From contig NZ_JAFMZO010000003.1 in the NCBI RefSeq assembly GCF_024436395.1, positions 868,001 to 932,000 of the forward strand: a stretch of DNA of 64,000 nt, given 5' to 3'. The notes beneath the pieces are model-generated. The model did not search any database. It worked only from the letters and a program-made list of their open reading frames with translations, and was not told the DNA's origin. A program made the translations under genes and the position numbers. Position 1 is the first letter of the stretch, and each line of letters begins with the position of its first letter. Of the stretch, positions 1-9,097 are shown one piece after another. Source of the DNA: Paradesertivirga mongoliensis. Lineage in GTDB: Bacteria > Bacteroidota > Bacteroidia > Sphingobacteriales > Sphingobacteriaceae.

Positions 1-1427
1 GGAGAAAGCCCGGACCGATATTTTTTGTCGCTAAACCAGGTGGTCTCGGGAGCATCCGCACCTTTGAGTGCTAAAATGCTGGCCCCTTTATTCAGATACA
101 GATAAACATTGCTTTTTAAATGAACCGTTCTGACCGAATATACTCCGTCGCTAAACAAAAGAGTGCCGCCCCCAATTTCGTTCAGATAAGCTATGGCTTC
201 ATTAATTTTCCCTGTATCATCACTTTTACCATCGCCCTTTACTCCGAAAGATTTTATATCAAGCATCCCAGAATAATACCGAACAACGTTAGAAAGGCCT
301 TTATTTTCGCCGCCTTTAACCTTAAGTCTGAAGCTATAAAACCTATCAGGCTGCAGATTTGTAAGGGTTGCCGCAAAGTTTCCCGGCTTGACGATCGAGG
401 CATTCCAGGTTTTTCCGTTATCCAGCGACTGCATCAATTCCACAGAAGAATTATTTTGGCCGTTCCAGTTCAAAGTTAAGGTTGTATACGTTTCTGGCAG
501 GTCTCTATACTGAAGAGATCTGTTTACGACCTTTTCAAGGTTTGAAATAGTTTGCGTTGCTCTAAGTATCGCCGTTTCTGGACCAACACCCGGGCTGGTA
601 AGTACTTCTGGTTTGGATGTAGTATAGTTTGCTTTAAACACGTAGCTGCCCGCCTTAGGCAAGTTAGCTTTATCGATGACGATTTTAAGATCAGGACCAT
701 TTGCCGGACGAAGGTCCAGGTGTTTGAACAAGAGGATTGATCCTCCGTCCTCAGATTTTAGAATTTGTACCTCTCCTACTTTAGAGTAAGAATAATTGGT
801 GCCCACCCGCCCGATAGATTGCGTGTGCAGGTCTGCTAATTTAACGTCGCCGCGGCCAATTACGTTAACGGTAGTATTTTCAAGATTACAATTTATCCCG
901 GGAGGAAGAAAAATTCTAACCGTAGCATCAGGAGACCTCTGTCCGGCGGTAAAGAAAATAGTTACGTTTCTATCGCTCTTCATAGTTATCTCATCTTCAG
1001 CCAGGCTTAACTCACCACTTAGGGCCATTGACTGTACTGAAATGTGATAGGTCTTAGTTTTTTTTTCTTCCGGGGAGCTAACTAATAAACGATCGCCGCT
1101 CTCAAAATTGCCGGATGTTTTTATAGCACCATTGGCTGAAATAACTTTATAGATTTGGATTGAGCCGTCTTTAGATTCTATTTGTGAGGATAGATTCTCT
1201 ACACGAAGCTGCGTTGAGCTGAGCCCCTTGTCTTCCGGAGTATCAACCGTATACCGGTAAGTTGTACCGGTAATAAGCACGAGAGTGTCGGCGCCGATCC
1301 TGGCGATATTTGTCGACTTCATTTTAGAGGTAATCTCTGTAGCCGGTTGGCCAGCTCCGTAGCCAGCTGAAGCTCCCGAAAGGAGACAAAAGACATTTAG
1401 CAGGAGCAATAGAGTAACCCTTTTCAT
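1..1427 (-). CDS. Secreted beta-helix protein (Pectate_lyase_3 / GH28-like), 3' end cut by window edge
   Basis: The minus frame is open from an ATG at 1427 to the window edge, so the C-terminus is missing. An in-frame ATG at 1445 is the alternative start; 1427 begins directly with a Sec signal peptide (MKRVTLLLLLNVFCLLSGAS). About 390 residues of beta-sandwich-like sequence precede a fibronectin-III-like stretch (positions 430-265; W-N-G-Q and LQPDRFYSFRLKV) and then the start of a right-handed beta-helix domain: DIKSFGVKGDGKSDD at about residue 390, followed by GGGTLLFSDGVYSV. That signature is typical of Pectate_lyase_3 and GH28 proteins. The catalytic part lies outside the window, so lyase and hydrolase cannot be told apart. 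It is transcribed in the same direction as the regulator at 1693-5760. A role in pectin attack is inferred from the neighbours. Confidence 0.75.
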   Translation of the reverse strand, partial: MKRVTLLLLLNVFCLLSGASAGYGAGQPATEITSKMKSTNIARIGADTLVLITGTTYRYTVDTPEDKGLSSTQLRVENLSSQIESKDGSIQIYKVISANGAIKTSGNFESGDRLLVSSPEEKKTKTYHISVQSMALSGELSLAEDEITMKSDRNVTIFFTAGQRSPDATVRIFLPPGINCNLENTTVNVIGRGDVKLADLHTQSIGRVGTNYSYSKVGEVQILKSEDGGSILLFKHLDLRPANGPDLKIVIDKANLPKAGSYVFKANYTTSKPEVLTSPGVGPETAILRATQTISNLEKVVNRSLQYRDLPETYTTLTLNWNGQNNSSVELMQSLDNGKTWNASIVKPGNFAATLTNLQPDRFYSFRLKVKGGENKGLSNVVRYYSGMLDIKSFGVKGDGKSDDTGKINEAIAYLNEIGGGTLLFSDGVYSVRTVHLKSNVYLYLNKGASILALKGADAPETTWFSDKKYRSGLS

Positions 1428-1554
1428 ATTTCCTGATAAAGTCATGAACGTCTTAACACATCTGCTCATTTGCAAAATTTTGGAGTCGTGATTCACTAAC
1501 TAATAAAATATAATAGTATGTCGTATCCCGACAGGTTTATTATTGGTTATTGGC

Positions 1555-1573
1555 AAAAAGCTGTGGCCTTTTT
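1555..1573 (-). terminator. Weak AT-rich hairpin after the regulator gene
   Basis: AAAAAG and CTTTTT arms enclose a 7-nt loop, about 120 bp past the stop of the hybrid regulator. The stem is short and AT-rich, so termination is only a possibility. I see nothing else in 1428-1692. Confidence 0.3.
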
Positions 1574-1692
1574 ACTTTTTATAATCTTTTAGATATGCTA
1601 AATTAGTGTTGAGCCAGATCACAAGCTCTCATTTTTGTATGAAAATCTCTTCTATTTGTACAATAGGCGTGGAAAGCCTATTTCGATTGCAA

Positions 1693-4600
1693 CTACAGGA
1701 CAGGCTCCTTAAACTGTTCTATAAAAGCGGTTGGCGAGATTTTAAAATTCCGTTTAAAGCAAATACCAAAATAGCTGGGGGAGTTAAAACCAACCTTGAA
1801 GGCAATTTCTGAAACAGTATGATCGGAAGTTTTTAAGAGATGAGCCGCCCTCTTTAGACGGATATTAATTATAAATTCGTTGATCGACAGATCGGTCAGA
1901 GAGCGTATCTTCTGATACAACGCTGTTCTGCTCATGTTCATTTCTTTTACAAAAGCATCCACGTCAAACTCAGAATTGTCCATGTTTTTTTCGACCAGGG
2001 CAATAGCTTTCATCACAAACTCCTCGTTAGCCGAATTAGCGGCAACTTTTTCGGGTTCTGGACTTAGTTTCTTTGCGAAGGCTTCGCGTTGAGCTTTCCG
2101 GGTTTGAATAATATTTTTTACCTGGAGCTTGAAAAACTCAAGATCGAAAGGCTTTTCGATATAAACATCGGCCCCAGACTCCATACCTTCCAAACGCTGA
2201 GTGTCTGTGTTCGAGGCAGTAAGCAATACCACAGGTATATGGTTGAACTCTATATTCTGTTTAATCTCCCTGCACAATTCTACACCGCTTAGACGCGGCA
2301 TCACGATATCGGAAATGATTAACACGGGATGTATCTTTTTAGCCAGTTGTAAGCCGGCATACCCATCACAGGCTACAGTCACTTTGTATTCTTTCGCCAG
2401 GGCATTGAACAAAAGCTCTCTAAGCTCTTTATTATCTTCAACCAATAGCACCGATGGTGCCTTCTCGTTGACATCTTTCGGTTCTATGGTCTCTTTCTCA
2501 AATTTTAGTATTTCGAGTAATTGCTGAGAGTATACAAATCTGTCGGCATTTAGGTCCGGCTTAACTCCCATGTCTTGTTCGAGGGTCTTAACTTCAGGAA
2601 TATTTACAGTAAAACTCGTCCACTCGTCATCGCTTTCGGCGCCTATCGACCCTCCCAGAAGTTCGACCAGCTCCTTGGTAAATGCCAGTCCGATACCCGT
2701 ATTCGGTTGTACCAGAGAACTCGGGCGATCGATATGATAATAATTTTCGAAAATGTGAGGCAATTGATGAGCGGCTATTTTTGAACCCGTATTACGTACT
2801 CTAAACTGCAGAACGGGAGTATCGAAGGATGTGTCGCCGACACTAAACACGCTTTTCCGTTCAACAGACACCTCGATAATACCACCATCCGGAGTGAATT
2901 TCACCGCATTTGACAGAAGGTTGTAAAAGATTTTTTCGATTTTATCCGAATCAAAATAAGTGATGATGCTTTTTGGCTTCCTACAATCGATCCTGATATT
3001 ATGTTCTTCGGCAAGAGGCTCAAAAACCTGGGTTAAGTCTATGACGAAAGCGACAATGTCGCCTTTAATATAATGCGGCGCCACCGTATCATTATCAATA
3101 CTTTTAAGCTCCATTAGTTGGTTAATCAGTTTCTGCAAGCGCAAGGCATTACGTTTTATATAGCCCAAATGCTTGCGTTCATCCTCATTTTGGGCGATCC
3201 TCATTAACTTGTTCAGAGGACTCAAAATCATGGTTAAAGGCGTTTTAAACTCGTGCGAGATATTAGTAAAAAACTGGGATTTAATGGCATGCAGCTCCTG
3301 TAGCTTGTTCTGCTCAAGCTGGGCGATGTGAAGCTGTGTCTGGAAATTTTTGTATCTCAGCCACAGATAAATAATTCCGCCAAGTACTGAAAAATAGAAA
3401 AGATAAGCCCACCAGCTTTTCCAGGGTGGAGGCAATACTTTAATCTCTAAAGTGGTAGGAACATCGTTCCAGAGACCGTCGTTATTTGAGGCCTTGACTT
3501 TGAATTTATAGGTCCCGGCCGGCAAACTCGAATAGCTTGCAATGTTCCGGACACCTATATAATTCCATTCCTTTTCCAAAGGCTCCAATTTATAAGCATA
3601 TTGATTATATACGGGCGACGAAAAATTCAGAGCGGCAAATTCAAAGGTTATTACCGATTGTTTGTAGTTCAACACCAGTTTTCGCGTTGTACTGATACTT
3701 TCCTTTAAAGGCGAATTATCTTCATTTACTTTAACCGGCTGATTAAAGATCTTAAAATCGGTGATAACAACCTTCGGAATAACGCGATTATCTTTAATAC
3801 TGTCCGGATAGAAGTAGTTAAATCCGTTACTGCCACCAAATATGATATGACCGTCTTTGGTCTTATAACTTACATACTTCTCAAATTCATTTCCCTGCAG
3901 GCCTTCGGATACGTAGTAATTCCTGAACTTCCTCGTTGAGAGACTAAACTTTGACAATCCATTAGACGAACTCATCCAGAGATTGCCCTTATTATCAGTT
4001 TGAATACCACAAATGATATTGCTTGGCAAACCCTCGTCTACCGTATATGATTTAAATTGCTTTGTTCTGGGATTAAATTGCATTAAACCCCTCCCCACCG
4101 TGGTGAGCCATAAATTGCCGTCGGCACCTTTTACAATCCCGGTAATATCTGGTAAAGCCCCACTATTTAAATTATTATTTTCCTTATGAAATCTTATAAT
4201 TTCGCCGGTTTTCCGATTGTAATGGAACAGACCTCTGCGACCGCCAAAATAAATTTCGTTGGGGCTGTAATCATAAAAGCACTTTACATAATCGATACCA
4301 TCTACCAGATTGAACTTACCGGATTTTAAGTCGAAGGTCTGTAACCTTCTGATGCTGGCCACCCAAATCTTGTTATATCTATCCTTAAAGACTCCGGGCA
4401 CCATATTATTGGCAAGCGAAAACTTATCTTTTGGATTGTTAAGGTACTTCACAAACCGTCCGTTCTTTTTGTCGAAGATTATTAAGCCGCCCTCATGGGT
4501 CCCTATGAGTAACAGGCCGGGCTTAGCCTCTGCAATGGATAATACAAAGAAGTTTTGGGCACTCCGGGGATTAATCAGCATCCCGTCGTAATGGGTAAAA

Positions 4601-5760
4601 GTTCCCTTCTCGGGATTAAATTTGCTTAGATATCCTTCGTCTTTAGTCCCGATCCAGATGTCGCCATCGCTGTCCTGGAAAGCAGTTCGCACATTATTAC
4701 TGCGCAGCCCGTCAGATTTAAAATTGATTTTGTAATGCGCAAATAGCTTATGATTCTTATCGATAAAATTTAATCCCTTAGCCCAGGTGCCTAACCATAT
4801 GTTTTTAAACTTGTCTTTATAGATGGCCGTAAGTACCCCGCTACTTATACTTGAGGGATTATAGATATCATTGGCTAATATGGTGATAGTATTTTTTTGA
4901 TAGTCCAGATAATGCAGTCCGCCACCATCACGCACAGCGAAGAGCATATTTCCAAACTCATCTTCAACTAAACCATGAACTTTATTACTTCTTAGAAAAT
5001 TATTTTCAACCGCATATCTCCTGACTTGACCATTACGAAAGTTGAAAGCACCAGATGCTGAAGTGACCCAAATATCGCGCCTGCTGTCTTCCGAAACCGA
5101 AAGAACGCTCACTACAAAGGGCGTATTTAAACCGACCTTCTTAAAACGCTTTTTTTTATTGTCGAAGACAAAGAGGCCAAAAGTTGTCCCTGCCCAAACA
5201 TTCTTTTTCGAATCTTCATAAAGACAGGCCACATTGCCCGCCAGGCTTGGATCTGTATTTCTCAGCCTCAGAACAGGTTTGTCAGATTTATCAGGATAAA
5301 CAAACAGTCCTCGGGCAGTGCCTACCCACCTGTTGTTTTTACTATCTACCAATACCGAAAATATGCTGATGTCTTTTAGAACGGTATCTGCATGAGTCGA
5401 TGCGGAGTAAATCTTGTTATCGGTCCGGTTAAGATAGTTTAAGCCTTTAGCAGTTCCAATCCAGAGATTTCCATTTCGAGGATCTTCATAAACACAATTA
5501 ACGTAGTTGTTACTAAGGCTAAATTTATTCTTGGGATCGTGCCTGTAGATCAGGAAGTTTGCACCATCAAAGCGGGTCAACCCATCCTCTGTTCCAAACC
5601 ACATAAAACCTGTCTGGTCTTGAGTGATGCACAGAACTTTATTCGACGATAATCCCTCATCTTTTGTGATGCGCTTAAAAAACAGATTATGTTTTTGAGC
5701 ACGGGCGTTATCAGAAATAAAAAAAACAACAGCAATTACCCCTAGCAAAAACCTCATCAT
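1693..5760 (-). CDS. Hybrid two-component system sensor/regulator (HTCS)
   Basis: One-protein signal transducer of the kind that controls polysaccharide utilisation loci in Bacteroidota. Order of parts: signal peptide (about 1-21); a long periplasmic region of Reg_prop beta-propeller repeats (recurring G-LW-I/VGT and DS-N-IW patterns, to about 690); a Y_Y_Y domain (about 705-770); one membrane segment (about 779-800); a HisKA domain with phospho-acceptor His836 in TNISHEFKTPL; a HATPase with N box (NLLSNAVKFTPDGG) and G box (TGIGLAFTKEL); a receiver domain with Asp1151 in ISDIVMPRLSG; and a C-terminal AraC-type helix-turn-helix (about 1255-1350). At 1355 residues it has full family length and all phosphotransfer residues. 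The propeller should bind an imported oligosaccharide. No SusC/D pair is adjacent; the nearby pectin-type genes are the likely targets, which is inference. Confidence 0.95.
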   Translation of the reverse strand: MMRFLLGVIAVVFFISDNARAQKHNLFFKRITKDEGLSSNKVLCITQDQTGFMWFGTEDGLTRFDGANFLIYRHDPKNKFSLSNNYVNCVYEDPRNGNLWIGTAKGLNYLNRTDNKIYSASTHADTVLKDISIFSVLVDSKNNRWVGTARGLFVYPDKSDKPVLRLRNTDPSLAGNVACLYEDSKKNVWAGTTFGLFVFDNKKKRFKKVGLNTPFVVSVLSVSEDSRRDIWVTSASGAFNFRNGQVRRYAVENNFLRSNKVHGLVEDEFGNMLFAVRDGGGLHYLDYQKNTITILANDIYNPSSISSGVLTAIYKDKFKNIWLGTWAKGLNFIDKNHKLFAHYKINFKSDGLRSNNVRTAFQDSDGDIWIGTKDEGYLSKFNPEKGTFTHYDGMLINPRSAQNFFVLSIAEAKPGLLLIGTHEGGLIIFDKKNGRFVKYLNNPKDKFSLANNMVPGVFKDRYNKIWVASIRRLQTFDLKSGKFNLVDGIDYVKCFYDYSPNEIYFGGRRGLFHYNRKTGEIIRFHKENNNLNSGALPDITGIVKGADGNLWLTTVGRGLMQFNPRTKQFKSYTVDEGLPSNIICGIQTDNKGNLWMSSSNGLSKFSLSTRKFRNYYVSEGLQGNEFEKYVSYKTKDGHIIFGGSNGFNYFYPDSIKDNRVIPKVVITDFKIFNQPVKVNEDNSPLKESISTTRKLVLNYKQSVITFEFAALNFSSPVYNQYAYKLEPLEKEWNYIGVRNIASYSSLPAGTYKFKVKASNNDGLWNDVPTTLEIKVLPPPWKSWWAYLFYFSVLGGIIYLWLRYKNFQTQLHIAQLEQNKLQELHAIKSQFFTNISHEFKTPLTMILSPLNKLMRIAQNEDERKHLGYIKRNALRLQKLINQLMELKSIDNDTVAPHYIKGDIVAFVIDLTQVFEPLAEEHNIRIDCRKPKSIITYFDSDKIEKIFYNLLSNAVKFTPDGGIIEVSVERKSVFSVGDTSFDTPVLQFRVRNTGSKIAAHQLPHIFENYYHIDRPSSLVQPNTGIGLAFTKELVELLGGSIGAESDDEWTSFTVNIPEVKTLEQDMGVKPDLNADRFVYSQQLLEILKFEKETIEPKDVNEKAPSVLLVEDNKELRELLFNALAKEYKVTVACDGYAGLQLAKKIHPVLIISDIVMPRLSGVELCREIKQNIEFNHIPVVLLTASNTDTQRLEGMESGADVYIEKPFDLEFFKLQVKNIIQTRKAQREAFAKKLSPEPEKVAANSANEEFVMKAIALVEKNMDNSEFDVDAFVKEMNMSRTALYQKIRSLTDLSINEFIINIRLKRAAHLLKTSDHTVSEIAFKVGFNSPSYFGICFKRNFKISPTAFIEQFKEPVL

Positions 5761-6048
5761 AACAGCTGGAAATAGTTAAATATTGCTATCGGAGCGAAAA
5801 CTTATCGACATGGTACCACCTCTTGATTAACCAAATTCACACAAAAACCACACGTCACTAACCTATTAAAGCGATTTTAATGTATAAAAATAAGAATAAT
5901 TAATTAATGAAAATAGAATTCTTGATTTTAAACACAGGGGTTAATGCCGATAAGCCGGGTAGCGTATAGAGGGAAGTAAAGGGTAACGCCAAGGGGTACT
6001 ATATAGCCCGGCAGGCTGATTAAAACGAGCAATTTTCAGCAAATGCAG

Positions 6049-7719
6049 TTACAAGGACACCCCTCTTCTCCAGGGAATAAAATCATTTTGTTGTAAGATG
6101 CTGGATTTTGCCTGGACTTCACCACTGGCCACTTTAATCACGAAATCGATAATCCTCTCTCCTACCTCCTCAATCGTTTCACTGGCGGCTATTATCGTCC
6201 CACAATCAATGTCGATAATGTCTGGCATCCTGTTATAAAGCATGGTGCTGGTAGAGAGCTTAATCACCGGTGCGATCGGATTCCCTGTGGGAGTACCCAA
6301 GCCTGTGGTGAATAAAACCACGTTTGCGCCTGCGGCTACCTCGGCGGTGGTGCTTTCAACATCGTTACCCGGTGTACACAAGAGGTTTAACCCCGCCCGT
6401 GAAACTTTATTGGGGTAATCCAGAACGGCTACAATCGGCGAAGTGCCACCCTTCTTTGCTGCCCCGGCAGATTTGATAGCGTCGGTAATTAAGCCATCTT
6501 TAATATTACCCGGCGATGGATTAGCGTAAAAACCAGATCCGTCGGCCTCTGCCTTTGCGTTATAGATCCTCATTAGGTCCATAAATTTTTTCGCGGTCGG
6601 TTCATCCACACAACGATCGCATAACTCCTGTTCAACTCCGCATAGTTCCGGAAATTCTGAAAGTATGACTGATGAGCCAAGAGCAACAAAACAATCAGAA
6701 ACGAAGCCTAGAGCCGGGTTTGCAGAAATGCCCGAGAAACCGTCGGAGCCGCCACACTCGAGCCCTATACACAGTTTTGAAAGGGGTGCCGGCTTGCGCA
6801 AAATTTTATTGGCTCGCACAAGTCCATTGAAAGTAAGTTTAATCGCCTTTTGTAATAATTTTTTTTCTGTACCCTCTGCTTGCTGTTCGAGAATGATAAG
6901 TGGCTTTTTAAAACCAGGATCTCGTTTTGAAATCTCGTTCTGGAGGATACTTGCCTGAGAATGCTGGCAACCTAAACTCAGCACCGTAGCGCCCGCAACA
7001 TTAGGATGAGTAATATATCCTGCAAGCAAGCCGCAGAGTGCGTCAGAATCAAGCCTGGTGCAGCCGCAGCCCAAATCATGTGTAAGAAATTTTATTCCGT
7101 CGACATTGGGGAAAACGCGGGTGTCATTTACCTCTACCGGATGGTCGGTTAGTTCAGTATTAAGTATATCATCCAGTGTCTTTCCGTTGCGGTACATCGA
7201 AAGAATCTGCTCTACATTTTGTTCATATATCTGCGGAACACCATAACCCAATTTATTAATAAATGCCTCTTTCAACACCTCAACGTTCCGGTTTTCACAA
7301 AACACCAGAGGTATTACAATCCAGTAGTTGGCAGTACCAACGCTTCCATCTTCCCGATGATAACCCATAAAGGTTTTGTCTTGCCATCTTTCCACATCTG
7401 GTTTTTCCCAAAACAGCTTTCGCTCGCCCAGGTCAAAGTCTTTAGAAGCATGCTTTATATTTTTTAAGGAGATAAGCTCCCCTTGTGGAATAGCCGTAAT
7501 TGCCTCGCCAACTAAGACTCCATACATGTAAATTTTATCACCTGGATTAAAGGCAAGCGTCGAGAATTTGTGCTTTGCAGGAACATCATTTTTTAAGGTG
7601 AAACTTGTATTTAGAAAACGTACCTGGCTATTGGCCTCTAAATCCTGCAATGCTACCAGCACGTTGTCTGAAGGATGGATATGTAAAAATCGGTTAGGTT
7701 TAGTAATAGTTTCTGCCAT
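6049..7719 (-). CDS. uxaA: Altronate dehydratase (UxaA family)
   Basis: Dehydrates D-altronate to 2-keto-3-deoxy-D-gluconate in the cytoplasmic isomerase pathway of D-galacturonate catabolism. The 556-residue protein has an N-terminal SAF-type domain (about 8-90) and a C-terminal UxaA/GarD core starting at GYHREDGSVGTANYW. Cys- and Gly-rich motifs LGCGCTRLD and LECGGSDGFSGISANPA are conserved in altronate and galactarate dehydratases. There is no signal peptide, as expected for a cytosolic enzyme. It is divergent from the AraC gene at 8198. It links the extracellular pectin enzymes of the window to central metabolism. UxaB and UxaC partners are not in the window. Galactarate dehydratase is a less likely alternative, given the galacturonate context. 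Confidence 0.9.
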   Translation of the reverse strand: MAETITKPNRFLHIHPSDNVLVALQDLEANSQVRFLNTSFTLKNDVPAKHKFSTLAFNPGDKIYMYGVLVGEAITAIPQGELISLKNIKHASKDFDLGERKLFWEKPDVERWQDKTFMGYHREDGSVGTANYWIVIPLVFCENRNVEVLKEAFINKLGYGVPQIYEQNVEQILSMYRNGKTLDDILNTELTDHPVEVNDTRVFPNVDGIKFLTHDLGCGCTRLDSDALCGLLAGYITHPNVAGATVLSLGCQHSQASILQNEISKRDPGFKKPLIILEQQAEGTEKKLLQKAIKLTFNGLVRANKILRKPAPLSKLCIGLECGGSDGFSGISANPALGFVSDCFVALGSSVILSEFPELCGVEQELCDRCVDEPTAKKFMDLMRIYNAKAEADGSGFYANPSPGNIKDGLITDAIKSAGAAKKGGTSPIVAVLDYPNKVSRAGLNLLCTPGNDVESTTAEVAAGANVVLFTTGLGTPTGNPIAPVIKLSTSTMLYNRMPDIIDIDCGTIIAASETIEEVGERIIDFVIKVASGEVQAKSSILQQNDFIPWRRGVSL

Positions 7720-8197
7720 TTGACTTCCCTGTGTTTATGATCGGGAATAGACAAAGAAATATAAATCGGCCAAAAAGAATAAGTGTCGGATTTACATGTT
7801 ATTAAATGATTTTACCCATTTTTCGCGTCAGGGCTTTAACAACTGAAGTTCGCCCGAGATATCAGCCACGAAACACGCCATCTGTACAAAATTCGCAAAG
7901 ATGCGTACGCAAATGAGAGCCTCCCGCTGCATTAACTGATAAATTGCATTCAATATAAACCAATACCCGAACACCATTTTAAGATTGAAATCAGTGCAGC
8001 TCGCTATAAACGGGAGGCCTTTACGAATCGTTAATTTTTAAACGGAGTTGATATGAAGAAAGTAAAAATTAGAATGCCGACTTAAGCTGAGAAGTACTAT
8101 TTCAGTAATCTGACAAACAACATTCGCTGTCAGTCAGAATCTAAAGCAATTATTAAAAGACCAATTAACCAATTTTTCTAAATAAGAATATAAGCTG
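7720..8197. promoter_or_regulatory. Divergent intergenic region between uxaA and the AraC gene, with a long dyad
   Basis: This 478-bp region must hold promoters for both divergent genes. It contains paired arms GCCTCCCG (7919-7926) with CGGGAGGC (8011-8018) and, inside them, CTGCA (7927-7931) with TGCAG (7995-7999). This could be a structured leader of the AraC transcript or an operator. An 11-codon frame at 8053-8085 (MKKVKIRMPT, stop) follows an ACGGAG Shine-Dalgarno-like site and could be a leader peptide. No clear Bacteroidota -7/-33 promoter match was seen. Confidence 0.4.
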
Positions 8198-9082
8198 ATG
8201 AAACCGCAATTATTGAAGGTACCTACCGGACCTACGCGATCTTTTAGCGTAAGACAAGATCTTGTTCCTTATGTCAATAACAAATGGCACTATCATCCCG
8301 AAGTAGAGCTTATCTATTTCAAAAAAGGCACCGGCACCCAGTTCGTCGGAGACAATATTAAACGATTCCGCCCGGGTGATGTAATTTTAATAGGCACACA
8401 ACTACCTCATTACTGGCGATTTGATGATGTATACTTTCAAAAAGACACCAAGGCTACCGCTGATGTGCGCGTTGCGCATTTCTGCGAAAACTTTTGGGGC
8501 GATAAATTCCTCTCTCTGCCAGAAAACCAACACATACGCTCTGTGCTCGAGAAAGGCAAAAGAGGAATACAGATAACTGGCAAAACGAAAAAGGACGTAT
8601 CGGAAATTTTAAATAAATTACTGTATACTGATGGATCGCAGAGAATTATGCTGCTGATGGAAGCTTTAGAAGTAATTGGCAACTGTAATCAGATTGTTCA
8701 GCTTTCGTCTATGGGCTTTAAAAACAACTTCGAAGAACCCGAGAAAAGCAGGATAAACGCTATCTATGAGTATTCTATGAATAACTTCAGAAGGAAGATC
8801 CAGCTTGAAGAAATCGCAGATATCGCCAGAATCAGCCCAAACTCGTTCTGCAGATATTTTAAATCCAGAACCAGAAAGACCTACACACAATTCATCATCG
8901 AGTTGAAAGTGGGACACGCTTGTAAGCTTTTGATCGATAATGAATTAAGCATTAAGCAGATCTGTTATGAAAGCGGCTTCAATAACTTCGCCGGCTTTCA
9001 CAAGTACTTTAAACAGATTACGGGAAAGAGTCCGCTGATTTATCAAAAGGAATTTTTTCATATTCAGCAAAAAGCCGGTTAA
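8198..9082 (+). CDS. AraC-family transcriptional regulator with cupin sensor domain
   Basis: A cytosolic DNA-binding regulator of 294 residues. The N-terminal half is a cupin ligand-binding domain with HYHPEVELIYFKKGTGTQFVGD and a FRPGDVILIG turn, the layout of sugar-responsive AraC proteins. The C-terminal hundred residues form two helix-turn-helix motifs: LEEIADIARISPNSFCRYFKS and IKQICYESGFNNFAGFHKYFKQITGKSP. The gene diverges from uxaA, so local control of galacturonate catabolism is a reasonable inference; the ligand is not known. Its stop codon lies inside a bidirectional terminator shared with the convergent GH36 gene. Confidence 0.9.
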   Translation: MKPQLLKVPTGPTRSFSVRQDLVPYVNNKWHYHPEVELIYFKKGTGTQFVGDNIKRFRPGDVILIGTQLPHYWRFDDVYFQKDTKATADVRVAHFCENFWGDKFLSLPENQHIRSVLEKGKRGIQITGKTKKDVSEILNKLLYTDGSQRIMLLMEALEVIGNCNQIVQLSSMGFKNNFEEPEKSRINAIYEYSMNNFRRKIQLEEIADIARISPNSFCRYFKSRTRKTYTQFIIELKVGHACKLLIDNELSIKQICYESGFNNFAGFHKYFKQITGKSPLIYQKEFFHIQQKAG

Positions 9083-9093
9083 ACCGGCTTTTT
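9069..9093. terminator. Bidirectional rho-independent terminator
   Basis: AAAAAGCCGG and CCGGCTTTTT form a perfect 10-bp stem with a TTAAA loop, and the A/T flanks serve both strands. It overlaps the AraC stop codon and lies just past the stop of the convergent GH36 gene at 9098. Confidence 0.85.
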
Positions 9094-9097
9094 GTTT

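Noticed and set aside
5950-6040. GCCGGG/CCCGGC pair after uxaA as a terminator or riboswitch
   Set aside because: The arms are short and far apart and no T-run follows on the minus strand.
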